A DNA stretch of 64,000 nucleotides from Chitinophaga sp. E66 (GTDB taxonomy: Bacteria > Bacteroidota > Bacteroidia > Chitinophagales > Chitinophagaceae). The stretch is from positions 3,534,001 through 3,598,000 of the forward strand of contig CP079103.1 of the NCBI GenBank assembly GCA_019285755.1. The letters are read 5' to 3'. The notes under the pieces were generated by a model. It did no database searches and was not told the origin of the DNA. It saw nothing but the letters and a program-made list of their open reading frames with translations. The position numbers were made by a program, and so were the translations under genes. Of this stretch, positions 20,744 through 30,286 are shown piece by piece. Each line of letters starts with the position of its first letter. The stretch's first letter is position 1.

Positions 20744-21300
20744 ACAGTGAGGACTAAAATACTCTGCACTGAAAGTGCAGAGGTTTGGGTGTGCCGGACT
20801 AAAGTCCTACTCCAGCATTAAATTTTCAGCATTAGCACACTGGGTCATCCTTGTGGTGATCCAGGTAATCTTGCACCATTTGGTCTGTTATATTACCCGT
20901 ACTCCACGCCCCATAACCAATTGCCCAAAAGTGACGGCCCCAATACCTATAGTGTAACTTGGGAAATTCTTGCTGTAACTTCCTCGATGTCAACCCCTTC
21001 AATCGCTTTACAATATCACTTACACTTTGTTTGCAGGGGTATTCAATATGCATATGGACATGATCCTTGCTCACAACTCCCTTTAAGATCCGAATGTCCT
21101 CAGCGTTGCATATTTGTATCAACAATGCTCGACAGCGATGCTGAACATCTCCTTGTAATACGTGATATCGATATTTGGTCACCCAAACGATATGAACCGT
21201 CAATCGGCTTACTGTATGGCTACCATGGCGCATCATCTACCTAATTTAGATAGATTTTCTCGCATTACTAAAGCCCTCGCACTAAAGTGCGTAGTTTTCA
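20744..21300 (-). mobile_element. IS200/IS605-family insertion sequence, tnpA only
   Basis: Single-gene element. The ends carry imperfect subterminal hairpins as expected for this family, with no terminal inverted repeats: CTCTGCACT-gaa-AGTGCAGAG at 20762-20782, GGACT-aa-AGTCC at 20796-20807 on one side, CGCACT-aa-AGTGCG at 21278-21291 on the other. All share the ACTaaAGT apex. Exact boundaries cannot be fixed without an empty site. No tnpB is present. Confidence 0.75.
20832..21236 (-). CDS. tnpA: IS200/IS605-family transposase TnpA (Y1 HUH transposase)
   Basis: Single-strand transposase of 134 residues. Hallmarks: TVHIVWVTKYRY near the N-terminus, the metal-binding HUH motif in KDHVHMHIEYP, and the C-terminal catalytic tyrosine in QMVQDYLDHH. 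Intact reading frame, so the copy may be active. Flanked by hairpins of the element. Confidence 0.9.
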   Translation of the reverse strand: MMRHGSHTVSRLTVHIVWVTKYRYHVLQGDVQHRCRALLIQICNAEDIRILKGVVSKDHVHMHIEYPCKQSVSDIVKRLKGLTSRKLQQEFPKLHYRYWGRHFWAIGYGAWSTGNITDQMVQDYLDHHKDDPVC

Positions 21301-21324
21301 ACTAACGGCTGGGACCAATAAAAA

Positions 21325-21346
21325 GCCGGGGCAGGAATGCCCCGGC
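21325..21346 (-). terminator. Rho-independent terminator of thioesterase gene
   Basis: GCCGGGGCA-ggaa-TGCCCCGGC, perfect 9-bp stem followed on the minus strand by TTTTTATTGG. Hairpin and flank nearly repeat the terminator at 13410. Confidence 0.75.
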
Positions 21347-21394
21347 GGCTGTTACCTACAACTGTTTACTAATCGCTAAGTTAGGTTTGGGGTG

Positions 21395-21880
21395 TCACAG
21401 CTGGATGGAAGGCGCCTGCAGCCTCGCGGCCAGGCGCTGTTCAAAAGTTTCGTCGGGGTTATGGTCTACACGGATGTTTTGCAGGAGTTGCACCAGGTCT
21501 TCGTCGTGGTCGGCGCGTTTACCGGTTTTCAGGTCCACATGTGCGAAGCGGGTCACCAGGAAGGCCTTGACTTTATGCTGCTGTTCGTCGGTCATCCACA
21601 TTTCTACGGAAATATGCTGATGCGAGAAGTCGGTCACGCGGGTGAAGATGTATACCTTTTCCGCTACGAGCGCGGGTTTAAGGTAAGCGATCCGGTGCTC
21701 GGCGACTACCCATCCCCTGCCCCTGGCGGCAAAATCCTTCAGGCGCAGGTCGTAATGTTCTGCCAGGTGGTCTTCGCGGGCGTTCATGAAGTAGTTCAGG
21801 TACGCCGCGTTGTTGAGGTGGCCGAACGGGTCGCAGTCGTTAAATCTTATAGTATACAGGCTGCCGGGCTCTTTGATCAT
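21395..21880 (-). CDS. Acyl-CoA thioesterase, 4-hydroxybenzoyl-CoA thioesterase (hotdog) family
   Basis: Hydrolyses an acyl-CoA thioester, substrate unknown. Hotdog fold of about 161 residues, intact. The motif FNDCDPFGHLNNAAYLNYF (residues about 13-31) is the YbgC/4HBT signature with catalytic Asp in DxFGHLNN. No signal peptide, cytoplasmic. Stands alone between two terminators, so it is monocistronic. Confidence 0.86.
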   Translation of the reverse strand: MIKEPGSLYTIRFNDCDPFGHLNNAAYLNYFMNAREDHLAEHYDLRLKDFAARGRGWVVAEHRIAYLKPALVAEKVYIFTRVTDFSHQHISVEMWMTDEQQHKVKAFLVTRFAHVDLKTGKRADHDEDLVQLLQNIRVDHNPDETFEQRLAARLQAPSIQL

Positions 21881-21917
21881 AATAGTCAGGTTTTAATTCC
21901 CTAAGTTCCGGAAAAAA

Positions 21918-21944
21918 GCCGGAGCGGTGCGAAACCGCCCCGGC
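21918..21944 (-). terminator. Rho-independent terminator of SDR gene
   Basis: 11-bp stem GCCGGAGCGGT / ACCGCCCCGGC with one mismatch, then TTTTTTCC on the minus strand. Confidence 0.7.
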
Positions 21945-22025
21945 ATTAATATGTCAATTTGAAGTACGCATCAGGGTTTTCAACAATTATGAAAGTTTGC
22001 AGTCTTTCCTTTTTTTCTTTTTCGG

Positions 22026-22783
22026 TTATCCCACCAACTTGTGGACAGTCAGTCCACCGTCGATGTTATATTCCGCACCGGTGATAAAGGATGCATCACT
22101 GGAGGCGAGGAAAGCAACCAGTTTGGCAACCTCTGCGGATTCACCGGCGCGATTGAGCGGTACCCGCTCCGCGAATTTTTGACGGAACGCTGTGATGCTT
22201 TCATCATCCAGCCCTGCTTTAGAGAGGATCGGCGTAATGATCGGCCCGGGGTTCACGGTGTTCACCCTGATCTTCCGCACGGCCAGTTCAGCGCTCAAAG
22301 TGCGGCCCAACGCATTGAGAGCGGCCTTGCTGGCAGAATACACGCTCGATCCCGGCATGCCGGTAAAAGCGTTCACGGAAGACAGCAGGATGATCGACCC
22401 GCCGTCATTAAGAATGGGTAAAAACTTCTGAATGGTGAAGTAAGCTCCCTTGAAGTTCGTGTTCATGATGGCATCAAAGTCCGCCTCGGTCACGTCGCTG
22501 ACAGGCGCAAAGGCCCCGATTCCGGCGTTGACAAACAGCACGTCAACTTTACCGAAACGTTCCTTTACTTCCGCCACCAGCTTGTCTGCATCCGCGAGGC
22601 TCGACTGGTCGGCCGTCACCCCCAAAGTGCCGTTGCCCAGTTTCTCCGCCGCGGAAGCTACCGCATAGGCATTCCTGCCCGTGATCACGACCTTAGCTCC
22701 TCTCGCCACGAATTCTTCGGCCGTCGCCAGCCCTATTCCGCTATTACCCCGGTAACAACGGCTACTTTATCTTGCAAGCTCAT
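22026..22783 (-). CDS. Short-chain dehydrogenase/reductase (SDR)
   Basis: NAD(P)-dependent oxidoreductase, classical SDR, about 252 residues. Dinucleotide-binding VTGGNSGIG near residue 10 (needs one G restored near 22738 to be in frame), NAG motif in FVNAGIGAFAP, catalytic Ser in LLSSVNAF and YSASKAA with the catalytic Tyr and Lys. Substrate unknown. Start ATG at 22783 gives MSLQDKVAVVTG. Lies downstream of an ArsR-type regulator on the same strand, with an inverted repeat in the gap, so it is probably under its control. Confidence 0.87.
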
Positions 22784-22800
22784 GTGTTTGTAGTGTGTGT

Positions 22801-22830
22801 TATATCGATTTATTTAAAAACATCGATATA
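22801..22830. promoter_or_regulatory. Inverted repeat before SDR gene, candidate ArsR operator
   Basis: TATATCGAT at 22801-22809 and ATCGATATA at 22822-22830, perfect 9-bp arms 12 bp apart, 18 bp upstream of the SDR start. The half-site ATCGA recurs in the palindrome before the regulator gene. Confidence 0.5.
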
Positions 22831-22849
22831 TTGGGTGAAAAAAATCAGC

Positions 22850-23119
22850 TTAACTCAGCTGAAGAAAAAACATTGACAGGTGTTTCATCATCTCCTTATT
22901 AATGGTCAACGTAACATTCCGGCCCTCCTTCGTGCTGATTAGCACGCCGCTGTCCACTAATATCTTGATGTGATGGGACACAGTAGGCTGAGAAAGGCAG
23001 ATCATATCCTGGATTTCCCCACAGCAACAGTTCTCCTGCCTGGCCAACTTCAACAGTATAGCCATCCGGTTTTTATCCGCCAGAGCATTTGCCGCCTTCT
23101 CGATCATCGCTGCGTCCAT
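22850..23119 (-). CDS. ArsR-family transcriptional regulator
   Basis: Small winged-helix repressor of 89 residues, intact. Recognition helix region LSQPTVSHHIKILVDSGVL (residues about 44-62), preceded by ENCCCGEIQDM where the cysteine cluster sits in helix alpha-3, the usual metal or redox sensing place in ArsR proteins. What it senses is unknown; Cys-Cys-Cys would fit a thiophilic metal or a redox switch. Faces the SDR gene downstream on the same strand. Confidence 0.86.
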   Translation of the reverse strand: MDAAMIEKAANALADKNRMAILLKLARQENCCCGEIQDMICLSQPTVSHHIKILVDSGVLISTKEGRNVTLTINKEMMKHLSMFFLQLS

Positions 23120-23147
23120 GATGCAAATATAGGTACATTTTTGAAAT

Positions 23148-23163
23148 ATCGAAATCCTTCGAT
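23148..23163. promoter_or_regulatory. Palindrome before arsR-type gene
   Basis: ATCGAA-atcc-TTCGAT, perfect 6-bp arms, 29 bp upstream of the regulator start. Shares the ATCGA half-site with 22801-22830. Confidence 0.45.
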
Positions 23164-23182
23164 GAATATTTTTTTATCCCCT

Positions 23183-24648
23183 TATAACAGCGGGCTGAAC
23201 AGCCGTACCACCGCCTCGCATAGGCGCGTCCACCGCCCCTCGCCCGCCAGTCGCCCAGCTCCAGCTGCCCTGCATAGAGGCAATCCTGCAGAAAGGCCTC
23301 CGAAAGCTTCCAGTTCATCTCCCGGCTGTAGACGAATGCGTTCACTTCGAAGTTGAAGTCGAAGCTCCGGATATCCATATTGGCGGTGCCCACCACGCTG
23401 AGGTTGTCATCCACCACCATCGTCTTGGCATGCACGAAGCCCTTATTGTACCGGTAGATCTTCACCCCGCAGGCCAGCAGGTCTTCATAAAACGACGATG
23501 CCGCCAGGTTCACCAGCCGGCTGTCGCTCAGCCCGGGCACCAGCAGACGCACATCGATCCCGGAGAGGGCGGCCTGTTGCAGGGCGTTATAGATGGCTTC
23601 ATTAGGTATGAAATAGGGCGTTGTTATATACACCGACCGCTGCGCCTGGTTGATGGCCGCCAGGTAAGACAGCATGATGGACGAGCGTTCGGAATCCGGT
23701 CCGCTGGCCGCGATCTGCACCAGGTCTTTGCCGGAAACGGGTATATCGGGGAAGAATTCGTGGGTGATGGGCAGATCCGCTTCCGCGCAGAAGTTCCAGT
23801 CGCCCATGAAAAGGAACTGCAGGGTATGCACGCCCTGCCCTTTGATGCAGAGGTGCGTATCGCGCCAGTAAGGCCAGTCTTTTTATCGCGGTACTTCGGG
23901 TCGTTGATATACCTGTCTGCCACATTGATGCCGCCAATGAAGCCCGTATGCCCGTCTATCACCACGATCTTGCGGTGGTTGCGGTAGTTAAGGCGGTTGG
24001 CCAGCAGGCGCACACGGTAAAGGGGAACACTTCCACGCCGGCCTTGCGCATTTCGCGCAGGAAGCGGCGGTTGATGTCATTACTGCCGAAGTCGTCATAG
24101 ATGAAGCGCACCTCCACCCCTTCGGCCGCTTTGGCCTTCAGTATTTCCATCACTTCCCGCCCGATGCCGGTATCTTCGAAAATGTAGTATTCCAGGTGGA
24201 TGTGGTGCTTCGCGGAACGGAGGGCATCGAGAAGCATGGGGAATTTTTCTTCGCCGTTAAGCAGCAGCACGGTCTCGTTGTCTGGCGTAAGGGGCGATAA
24301 AGAATCCTTGAATAAGAGGCGGGCGATGCCGGTTTTATTGGTAACGAGGTCGGAATGTTCGAGGAGGGTCTGGCGGTTTTCGCGGCGGAGATAGTCTTGC
24401 AGGCGTTCGCTGAGGCGGACGTTGCTCATCCATTTACGGCTATATATGCGGTTGATGCGGCGGTTGACGCCGATGAGGAGATACACGAGCACGCCGATGC
24501 CGGGGAGGAAGAACAGTAGCAGCAGGTAGGCCAGCGTTTTCCCGGTGGAGCGTGTTTCCAGCAAAGCTTTGATGGCGACCAGGAAAGTGATGCCGTAGAG
24601 GATGATGATGCCGATGGACTGCCAGTGATCTTTGAGGAAATTCAACAT
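23183..24648 (-). CDS. cls: Cardiolipin synthase (phospholipase D family)
   Basis: Condenses two phosphatidylglycerols to cardiolipin at the inner membrane. Two N-terminal transmembrane helices (SIGIIILYGITFLVAIKALL and LAYLLLLFFLPGIGVLVYLL), then two HKD motifs: HRKIVVIDGHTGFIGG and HAKTMVVDDNLSVVGTANMD. Frame breaks near 24015, 23885 and 23240; the last repair gives the typical C-terminus RLCEAVVRLFSPLL and a stop at 23183. About 487 residues. Start at MLNFLKDHWQ. Monocistronic. Confidence 0.9.
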
Positions 24649-24698
24649 GGACGTGATATGTGCCGCAATAATACGACAAATCCGCAAGGGCATGAAAA

Positions 24699-24752
24699 AG
24701 CCGTATTCCGCAACGTGCATTCTTCCTTGTTAGGATGTTGCGAAATACGGCT
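24699..24752 (-). terminator. Terminator after DUF4890-like gene
   Basis: 16-bp stem AGCCGTATTCCGCAAC / GTTGCGAAATACGGCT with one mismatch and a 22-nt loop; A-run on the outer side gives a T-run for minus transcription. Plausibly ends the sigma-factor operon. Confidence 0.65.
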
Positions 24753-24774
24753 ATGGCTTTAACAGCCGGCGTGT

Positions 24775-25176
24775 TTAGCGTTGACCGCCTCCACCGCCGC
24801 CACGGTTGCCGCCGCCGCGTTGGCGCATGGCTTCCTGCTGCTCTTTGTACTTCTTGAACTGTTCTTCGGTGAGAATGGCTTTCACTTTCTCATCGCGGTC
24901 GTTGTTCAGTTTCTGGAATGCTTCGCGGTCGGGGCGGTTGCCGCTGGCCTGCGCGTCTTCACGCATTTTCTGCATGTCTTTAAAACTGCGGGTGAACACG
25001 GTGTCGAGTTTGACAACCTGGTCCTGGTTCAGTTTCAGTTCGGTGGTCAGTCTTTCGAGCATGGCTTTTACACGTTCTTCGGGAGAACGGCGCTGGCCTC
25101 CGCCGCCTTGCTGGGCGTAGGCTCCCAGGCCCATCGTGAGTACGAGGGCCACTGTCAACAGAAATCTTTGTTTCAT
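24775..25176 (-). CDS. Small periplasmic helical protein, Spy/DUF4890-like, with Gly/Arg-rich tail
   Basis: 133 residues, intact. Signal peptide FLLTVALVLTMGLGAYAQ, then a helical core (LTTELKLNQDQVVKLDTVFT and AILTEEQFKKYKEQQ) resembling LTxxQ/Spy or DUF4890 proteins that act as periplasmic chaperones or sensors. Both ends are Gly-rich (QQGGGGQRRSPEE; RQRGGGNRGGGGGGQR). Last gene of the run barrel protein - sigma - anti-sigma - helical protein, so probably part of an envelope stress response. Confidence 0.7.
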   Translation of the reverse strand: MKQRFLLTVALVLTMGLGAYAQQGGGGQRRSPEERVKAMLERLTTELKLNQDQVVKLDTVFTRSFKDMQKMREDAQASGNRPDREAFQKLNNDRDEKVKAILTEEQFKKYKEQQEAMRQRGGGNRGGGGGGQR

Positions 25177-25202
25177 GTGGTTGCTATTTGAGGGTTTCGT
25201 AT

Positions 25203-25732
25203 TTAAGGGTTGGGCGCGTGCTGCCGGCGGGTGCTATCCTCTTTAGGCCCGCCTTTGCGCCAGGGGCCGTTCATCTTCTTCAGTACCAGCTGCACTACGG
25301 AGTCGAAGCGCGGTTGCTGCTCGGGCGTGCAAAGGGCGCGCACCTGCTGAAAGTGACGGAATGTCTGGAGATCTATCTGTTTTTGCCGCGCCGCAATGGT
25401 ATCGGCCGCCGCGTTTATAACGGAGTCCGGTACGGAAGAGCGGCTGAGCAGTTTGTAAAAGTCGTCTTTGGCGTTCCGCATTTCGGTAAAGGAAGGCTTC
25501 ATCCGGTCCCAGTGCTGCTCTTTGAGCTGCTTGTAGGATTCCAGCTGGCTTTTGTCGAAGCCCACTTCCTTCTCCAGGAGCTGCATCACCTCGCCGCGGG
25601 GAGGGCGGGGCCCGCCTTTGGAGGGGTCTTCCGGCTTCTTCAGTACAATAAAAATACCAGGAAAAGGTTCGTCAGCAGCAACAGGATGACCAGTACGCTT
25701 AAAACTTTATGCTTCGCGAAGGTTTCCCTCAT
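25203..25732 (-). CDS. Membrane-anchored Spy/CnrS-like periplasmic protein
   Basis: About 177 residues. One N-terminal helix (VLSVLVILLLLTNLFLVFLL), then a periplasmic helical domain similar to heavy-metal-resistance/Spy-type sensors: LLEKEVGFDKSQLESYKQLK, MRNAKDDFYKLL, CTPEQQPRFDSVVQ. A frame break near 25645 separates the helix from the domain. Start ATG at 25732 overlaps the end of the anti-sigma-like gene. Family knowledge: such proteins sit in envelope-stress or metal-response operons; the ligand is unknown. Confidence 0.7.
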
Positions 25733-26071
25733 TGCGGATCATTTTTTCGATATCATAAAAAGTATTGATTCCCAGGGCATATTCATCGGCAAAAGCCTGC
25801 TGCAGGGAGGCCTGCTCGGTCCGTTCCGAAGGTTTCCACTGCATGACGGCCAGCGTGCCGTTGAGCCCCAGAATCAGCGCGATGGCGCTGAACGCGATGG
25901 CCGGACGGCTGATGATGCCGATAAAACGCTCCCAGGCGTCCATCGGTTCCACACGCTGCATTCTTGCCCTGAGACGGGTAAAAAGAACTGATCCGGCTGT
26001 GCGCGCTCCGCGCCGTCGAGGCTGGAGAGCGTCCGTTCAATTTCCTGTTCTATGTCTCTTCGCTTGTTCAT
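25707..26071 (-). CDS. Putative anti-sigma-type membrane protein
   Basis: About 121 residues, one central transmembrane helix (AIAFSAIALILGLNGTLAVM). The N-terminus (MNKRRDIEQEIERTLSSLDG) is cytoplasmic and helical, followed by a FxTRLRARMQ motif rebuilt across a frame break near 25985. Position directly after an ECF sigma gene and topology suggest an anti-sigma factor, but no zinc-binding HxxxCxxC motif is present, so this is inference. A nine-codon open frame (MKGFERNIV) precedes it and is probably not a gene. Confidence 0.6.
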
Positions 26072-26118
26072 GATCGCTATATTTTAGTTAGACGATGTTT
26101 CTTTCAAAACCTTTCATG

Positions 26119-26682
26119 TTATTCCCCTTCCCGGTAATATTTTTCCAATTGCTGCCGCAGGTTCTGCCTGGCCCGGTGCAGGAGGCCTTCCACCGCGGAG
26201 ACGCTGGCGTCCATGATGCCCCTATCTCCTTGCTGCTCAGGCCCTCCAGCTTGTGGAGCACAAAAGCCGCCTTCTGGCTGTCCGGCAATTTACCGATGGC
26301 CTGGAAAAGGAGCTGCGAGCGTTCTTTATTGGCCAGTTCCACGCCCGGGTGGTGGAAATCCGGAGGGTCCACCAATAATTCCTGGTTTTCCCCGAAGATG
26401 CTCATCACCTTCCCCACCTTTTCTTCCGCGTCTTTTTGCGGAGGAAGTCCAGCACTTGGTGACCGTGATCCGGTACAACCAGGTGGATATTTTAGCTTCG
26501 CCTTTGAATGTCCCGATCGACTCAAACACCTGCATGAACACTTCCTGCGATACGTCTTCCGCGTCGGCCGTGTTTTGCAGTATGCCCAGCGCGGTGTTGT
26601 ACACCATGCTCTGCCACTGCTCCACCAGCTCCCTGAAAGCCGCTTCGCTGCCCTGCTTCAAATTTGCGATGTTGTCCGTCAA
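26119..26682 (-). CDS. ECF-type RNA polymerase sigma factor
   Basis: Sigma-70 family, ECF class, about 187 residues. Region 2: NTADAEDVSQEVFMQVFESI and FKGEAKISTWLYRITVTKC; region 4: LPDSQKAAFVLHKLEGLSSK followed by MDASVSAVEGLLHRARQNLR. Frame breaks near 26452 and 26218. Ends at REGE, 48 bp before the anti-sigma-like gene. Directs transcription of an unknown regulon; first candidate target is its own operon or the barrel protein just upstream. Confidence 0.88.
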
Positions 26683-26732
26683 TTGGCGGTTTTATAGTTT
26701 GGTTAAATCGGTATGTGGAATAGTTCAGCAGG

Positions 26733-29628
26733 TTAGAATCCGCCCGGGCGGCCCATCATGCCGCCTCCCGGAGGGCCGTACCCTTCTGGGCCGCCCGCTC
26801 GAACCTGCGGCGTTCACCGCCTTCGGGCTGTTTCGCCTTACCGAAATTCCGCAACCGGTAGGTAAATGTAAGCATAAAATACTGGGTCAGCACCTGGTTC
26901 TGGGAGTCCACGATATCCAGCCCGTTCACGCTCCGGTTGATGCTCCGGTTCTGTTTCAGCAGATCGAATACGGACGCCCTGAGCTCTCCGCGCTGGTTCT
27001 TCAGGAATTTCTTGCCCACGCTCGCATTCCACAGCCAGAAGCGCTGATCGAACCCGTCACCCAACCCCTTCGTGAAGGTGTGGTTGATCTCGTTCTGCAA
27101 CACCCAGCCCGATTTGCTCAGCAGGTTCACCGATGCCCGCGCATTGTGGGTGGAATAGTTCCCATTGTTGGCCGGCTCGATGGTGTTGTTGACAACGTTG
27201 AACACGGCGTCGTAAGAAACGGTGAAATCTATATACTCGCTGATATTACTGCTAACCACAGCGCCAAGGTTGTAGTTATAGTTATGCGTAAAGCCCTTTA
27301 CCTGGTTCGTGATGCCGGGTATCTTCGTGTAACCCGCGCCCACGTTCATGTTGAAGTTGGACTTGATGAACTTCAGGGGAACGCCGTAAGTGAAGAACGA
27401 ATTGGCGCTGAAATAGCCATCCATATTCTCCGCTTTGGAAAGGCGGCCGCCGCGTTTCAGTGTGTCCGTAGGCGTAAGCAGGAGTCTGCCCGCGTGGCCG
27501 TGTATATCGCGTTGGCGATATAATCCTGGCGGGTGTTGACGAAGATATTGGCGAAGAAGTTGTTCCCGTTCTTTGTATTCGAATAATTATAACGACCGGC
27601 CAGTTGGTGCCCGTACATCTGTTTCAGCCCGGGGTTACCGATAGACACGTTGGTGAGGCCGGAATAGATGTACACATCCTGCAGCTGGTCTATAGACGGC
27701 TGTTGGGTAGACGAGCGGTAGAACAGGCGGACCCTTCCATACTCCCCTGCCTTGGCCATCAACATGAGGTTCGGCAATACGTTCGCGAAGTGTTGCTTCA
27801 CGGAGGCAACCGTAGGATAGCTGCGCTCGCTCTGCATTTCGGCGTACTGGTAGTTAGCGCCGATGCTGAACATGCGGTCGCGGTTGCCGATGCGGTAGCT
27901 GAGGCCGGCCGACTGGGTATTGTACTGGTTATTGAACATGTTCGACTGCGAAGGGTCGAGGATGGTGTAATCCTTTCCGGCGAAGTCGTACTGGAATGCC
28001 CTGCGGTCTGCATCGTTATGCGACCATGAGGGATTATAGCTCAGTTGCAGTTGCCCTTGCTTACCTACCGGCTCGGTATACGATACGTTCAGGTTCAGCG
28101 ACTTGCCGCTGGAGAGCGGGCGTACCCGCTGACGCAGGAGTCGTTGTCGAGCGGCGTTTCCGGGTAATCCAGGTCACTGTTCGTGAAGTTCTCGCCCTTG
28201 CGGTTGTTGGTAGCCCCGCCGATGCCGAAGGAGATGGTGCGGCCGCGCTTGGCGAAAGCGTGGCGGAAGGTCAGGTTACCGTTAAAGTTGTATCCTGAAT
28301 TGGTATTGTCGGTATTGCGGAGGTTGGTGCTGAGCAGCTTGTCCGCAAAGAATGTATTACCGAAGTTGTTGGACCAGGAATCGTTGTTCTGGAAGCTGAT
28401 GTTGGGCGTGAATATGATGGAGTTATTGAGTCGATATTGTACTCCAGGCGCATGTTCACACGGTGGTTGTAGTTGCGGCTCCCGGTATACGCGGTATCGT
28501 TTTCCAGTTGCACGCCTTCGGCGAACTGGGTCTGCGAGCGCGTGATCTCAAGGTTGCTGTTGTTGCTGTTATTGAAGAAATAGCTGGCGTTGAAGGTGAC
28601 CTTTTGCCCCACTGATCGTTGTAGTTGATCCCGATGGAATTGGTCTTGTTCAGGCCGTTTTGTCCGCCGACCATGAAGTTGTTGCCGCCGCCGCCACCGC
28701 CGCGACCGCCGCCGCCACCGCGACCGCCCCTTCCTCCTCCGCCACCACGGCCACCGCCGCCGGCGTTTTGTACGCCTAAGAGATCCTGCGAGGAGAAGTT
28801 CTGTTGGTTCACGTTATTGACCATCCCGATGATGGAGATGCGCTTGTTTTCCTTGAAGAGGTTCACGTTGCCGCCGGCGGAATACCGGCTGTCGGTACCA
28901 TAGCCTGCAAACAGTTTACCGAACTGGCCCTGGCGCATTTCCGCGCGGGTCACGATATTGATGGCTTTGGTGGTATTACCGTCGTCGAAGCCGGTAAAAC
29001 GCGCCTGATCGCTCATACGGTCGAACACTTCGATCTTGGAGATCACTTCTGCCGGGAGGTTACGGAGCGCCAGGGTGGCGTCTTCCCGAAGAATTCCTTA
29101 CCGTCTACCGTTACTTTCCGTACTTCTTCCCGCCGGCCTTTACGGTACCATTTTCCACGGTGATGCCGGGCATCTTGCGGATAAGGTCTTCTCCGCTGGC
29201 GTCGGGGTTCACTTTATAGGCATCGGCATTATACTGGAGGGTATCGCCTTTCATCTGGGAGGGCGGCACCTGGCCTTTGATGACTACTTCCTGCAGTTCG
29301 CGGGAGGATTTGGGAGATAGATAGTGCCCAGGTCCTGTGTTTCGGCCTGGAGCATGATGGCGCGTTGCAGTTCGCCGTAGCCAACGTACGAGATCGTAAG
29401 CAGGTAAGGCTTCTGTGACAGGCCCGTTATCTCGAAAGCCCCGTTGGGCCCGGTGAGCGCCTGTTTACGGAAGTTCGCGTCTTCCGGGCTGGAAATCCGG
29501 ATGGTGGCGTTCTTCAGGAGGGTACTATCGCTCTTGTCCTTCAGCACACCTTTCAGTACCAGGGTTTGCGCATTGGTCAGCTGTGCGCAGGTCAGCAATA
29601 AGATCGTAAAGATCAGTGCATGCCGCAT
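26733..29628 (-). CDS. Outer-membrane beta-barrel (TonB-receptor-like) protein with Gly-rich insert
   Basis: About 960 residues. Signal peptide (FTILLLTCAQLTNAQ), a CarboxypepD_reg-like Ig domain (LVLKGVLKDKSDSTLLKNAT), a plug-like region (EDLIRKMPGITVENGTVKAG; VTVDGKEFFGEDATLALRNL) and a long barrel of the Outer membrane protein beta-barrel family. A run of about 28 residues made of Gly and Arg lies near 28690-28775, and the protein ends in GGGMMGRPGGF. Frame breaks near 29310, 29085, 28610, 28430, 28140, 27480 and 26785 at least. Substrate unknown; no SusD partner is present, which argues against a glycan-uptake SusCD pair. Sits just upstream of the sigma factor on the same strand. Confidence 0.8.
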
Positions 29629-29696
29629 AATTGGTGGTTGTTCTGCTTTGTTGGACGCCAAAGCAGGGCAAAACCTCCGCCGCTCATCACAAAAAA

Positions 29697-29724
29697 ACGG
29701 GACGCCAAACTGCTGGCGCCCCGT
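29697..29724 (-). terminator. Rho-independent terminator of HxlR gene
   Basis: ACGGGACGCCA / TGGCGCCCCGT (one mismatch), followed on the minus strand by a seven-T run. Confidence 0.7.
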
Positions 29725-29805
29725 TCCGGGTAATATTATATGGTTGTTGCCTGCTGGCTTAACATGACGCTAAACCCGGGCATTTACTTCGTGTGCGCGG
29801 TGAGG

Positions 29806-30180
29806 TTACACGGGCACAGGCGCCTTCATCCCGGCTTTGACGGAACGCCGGTGCTCCAGCCCGAAGCCCACGAGCGCATCTACCAGCGGCCAGATATGGC
29901 GGGCATGGGGCGTGAGGCCGTAAGACACGGTGACCGGCCGGGTGTGGTTCACCTGGCGGGAGATGAGGAGGTGTTCTTCCAGGGTTTTGAGGTCGGCCGC
30001 GAGCACTTTAGGCCGGATACCCGGCAATTGCGCCTCCAGGTCCGAGAAGCGGCGGCTGCCGTCCTGCAATGCGCAGAGGATGAAAACACGCCATTTACCA
30101 GCGAGAATCTCTATAGCGTCGTGCAGCGCCAGCCTGCGTTCCCGGCAATCGCGCTCCTGCTGCAGTTGGGTCGTTGACAT
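29806..30180 (-). CDS. HxlR-family transcriptional regulator
   Basis: Winged-helix (MarR-like) regulator of 124 residues, intact. AIEILAGKWRVFILCALQDG (residues about 23-42) and RFSDLEAQLPGIRPKVLAADLKTL form the family HTH; LTPHARHIWPLVDAL is the wing and dimer helix. Divergent from the oxidoreductase gene with 106 bp between them, the classic layout for HxlR regulating its neighbour, often in response to electrophiles or aldehydes. A TATCTTTA -7-like element lies upstream of it. Confidence 0.87.
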   Translation of the reverse strand: MSTTQLQQERDCRERRLALHDAIEILAGKWRVFILCALQDGSRRFSDLEAQLPGIRPKVLAADLKTLEEHLLISRQVNHTRPVTVSYGLTPHARHIWPLVDALVGFGLEHRRSVKAGMKAPVPV

Positions 30181-30286
30181 ATGATAAAGATACGCATTAC
30201 CTGGATGGAACGGACTTCCCTGCAGGTAACCCACAGCCGGAGAGCCTCCATCCCACCCCATCTTTGCCGGTATAAAAAAGATTATC

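Noticed and set aside
26213..27523. 436-codon plus-strand frame
   Set aside because: Antisense shadow of the sigma factor and the barrel protein; no motif and unlikely composition.
28625..28903. Proline-rich plus-strand frame
   Set aside because: Antisense of the Gly/Arg-rich insert in the barrel gene.
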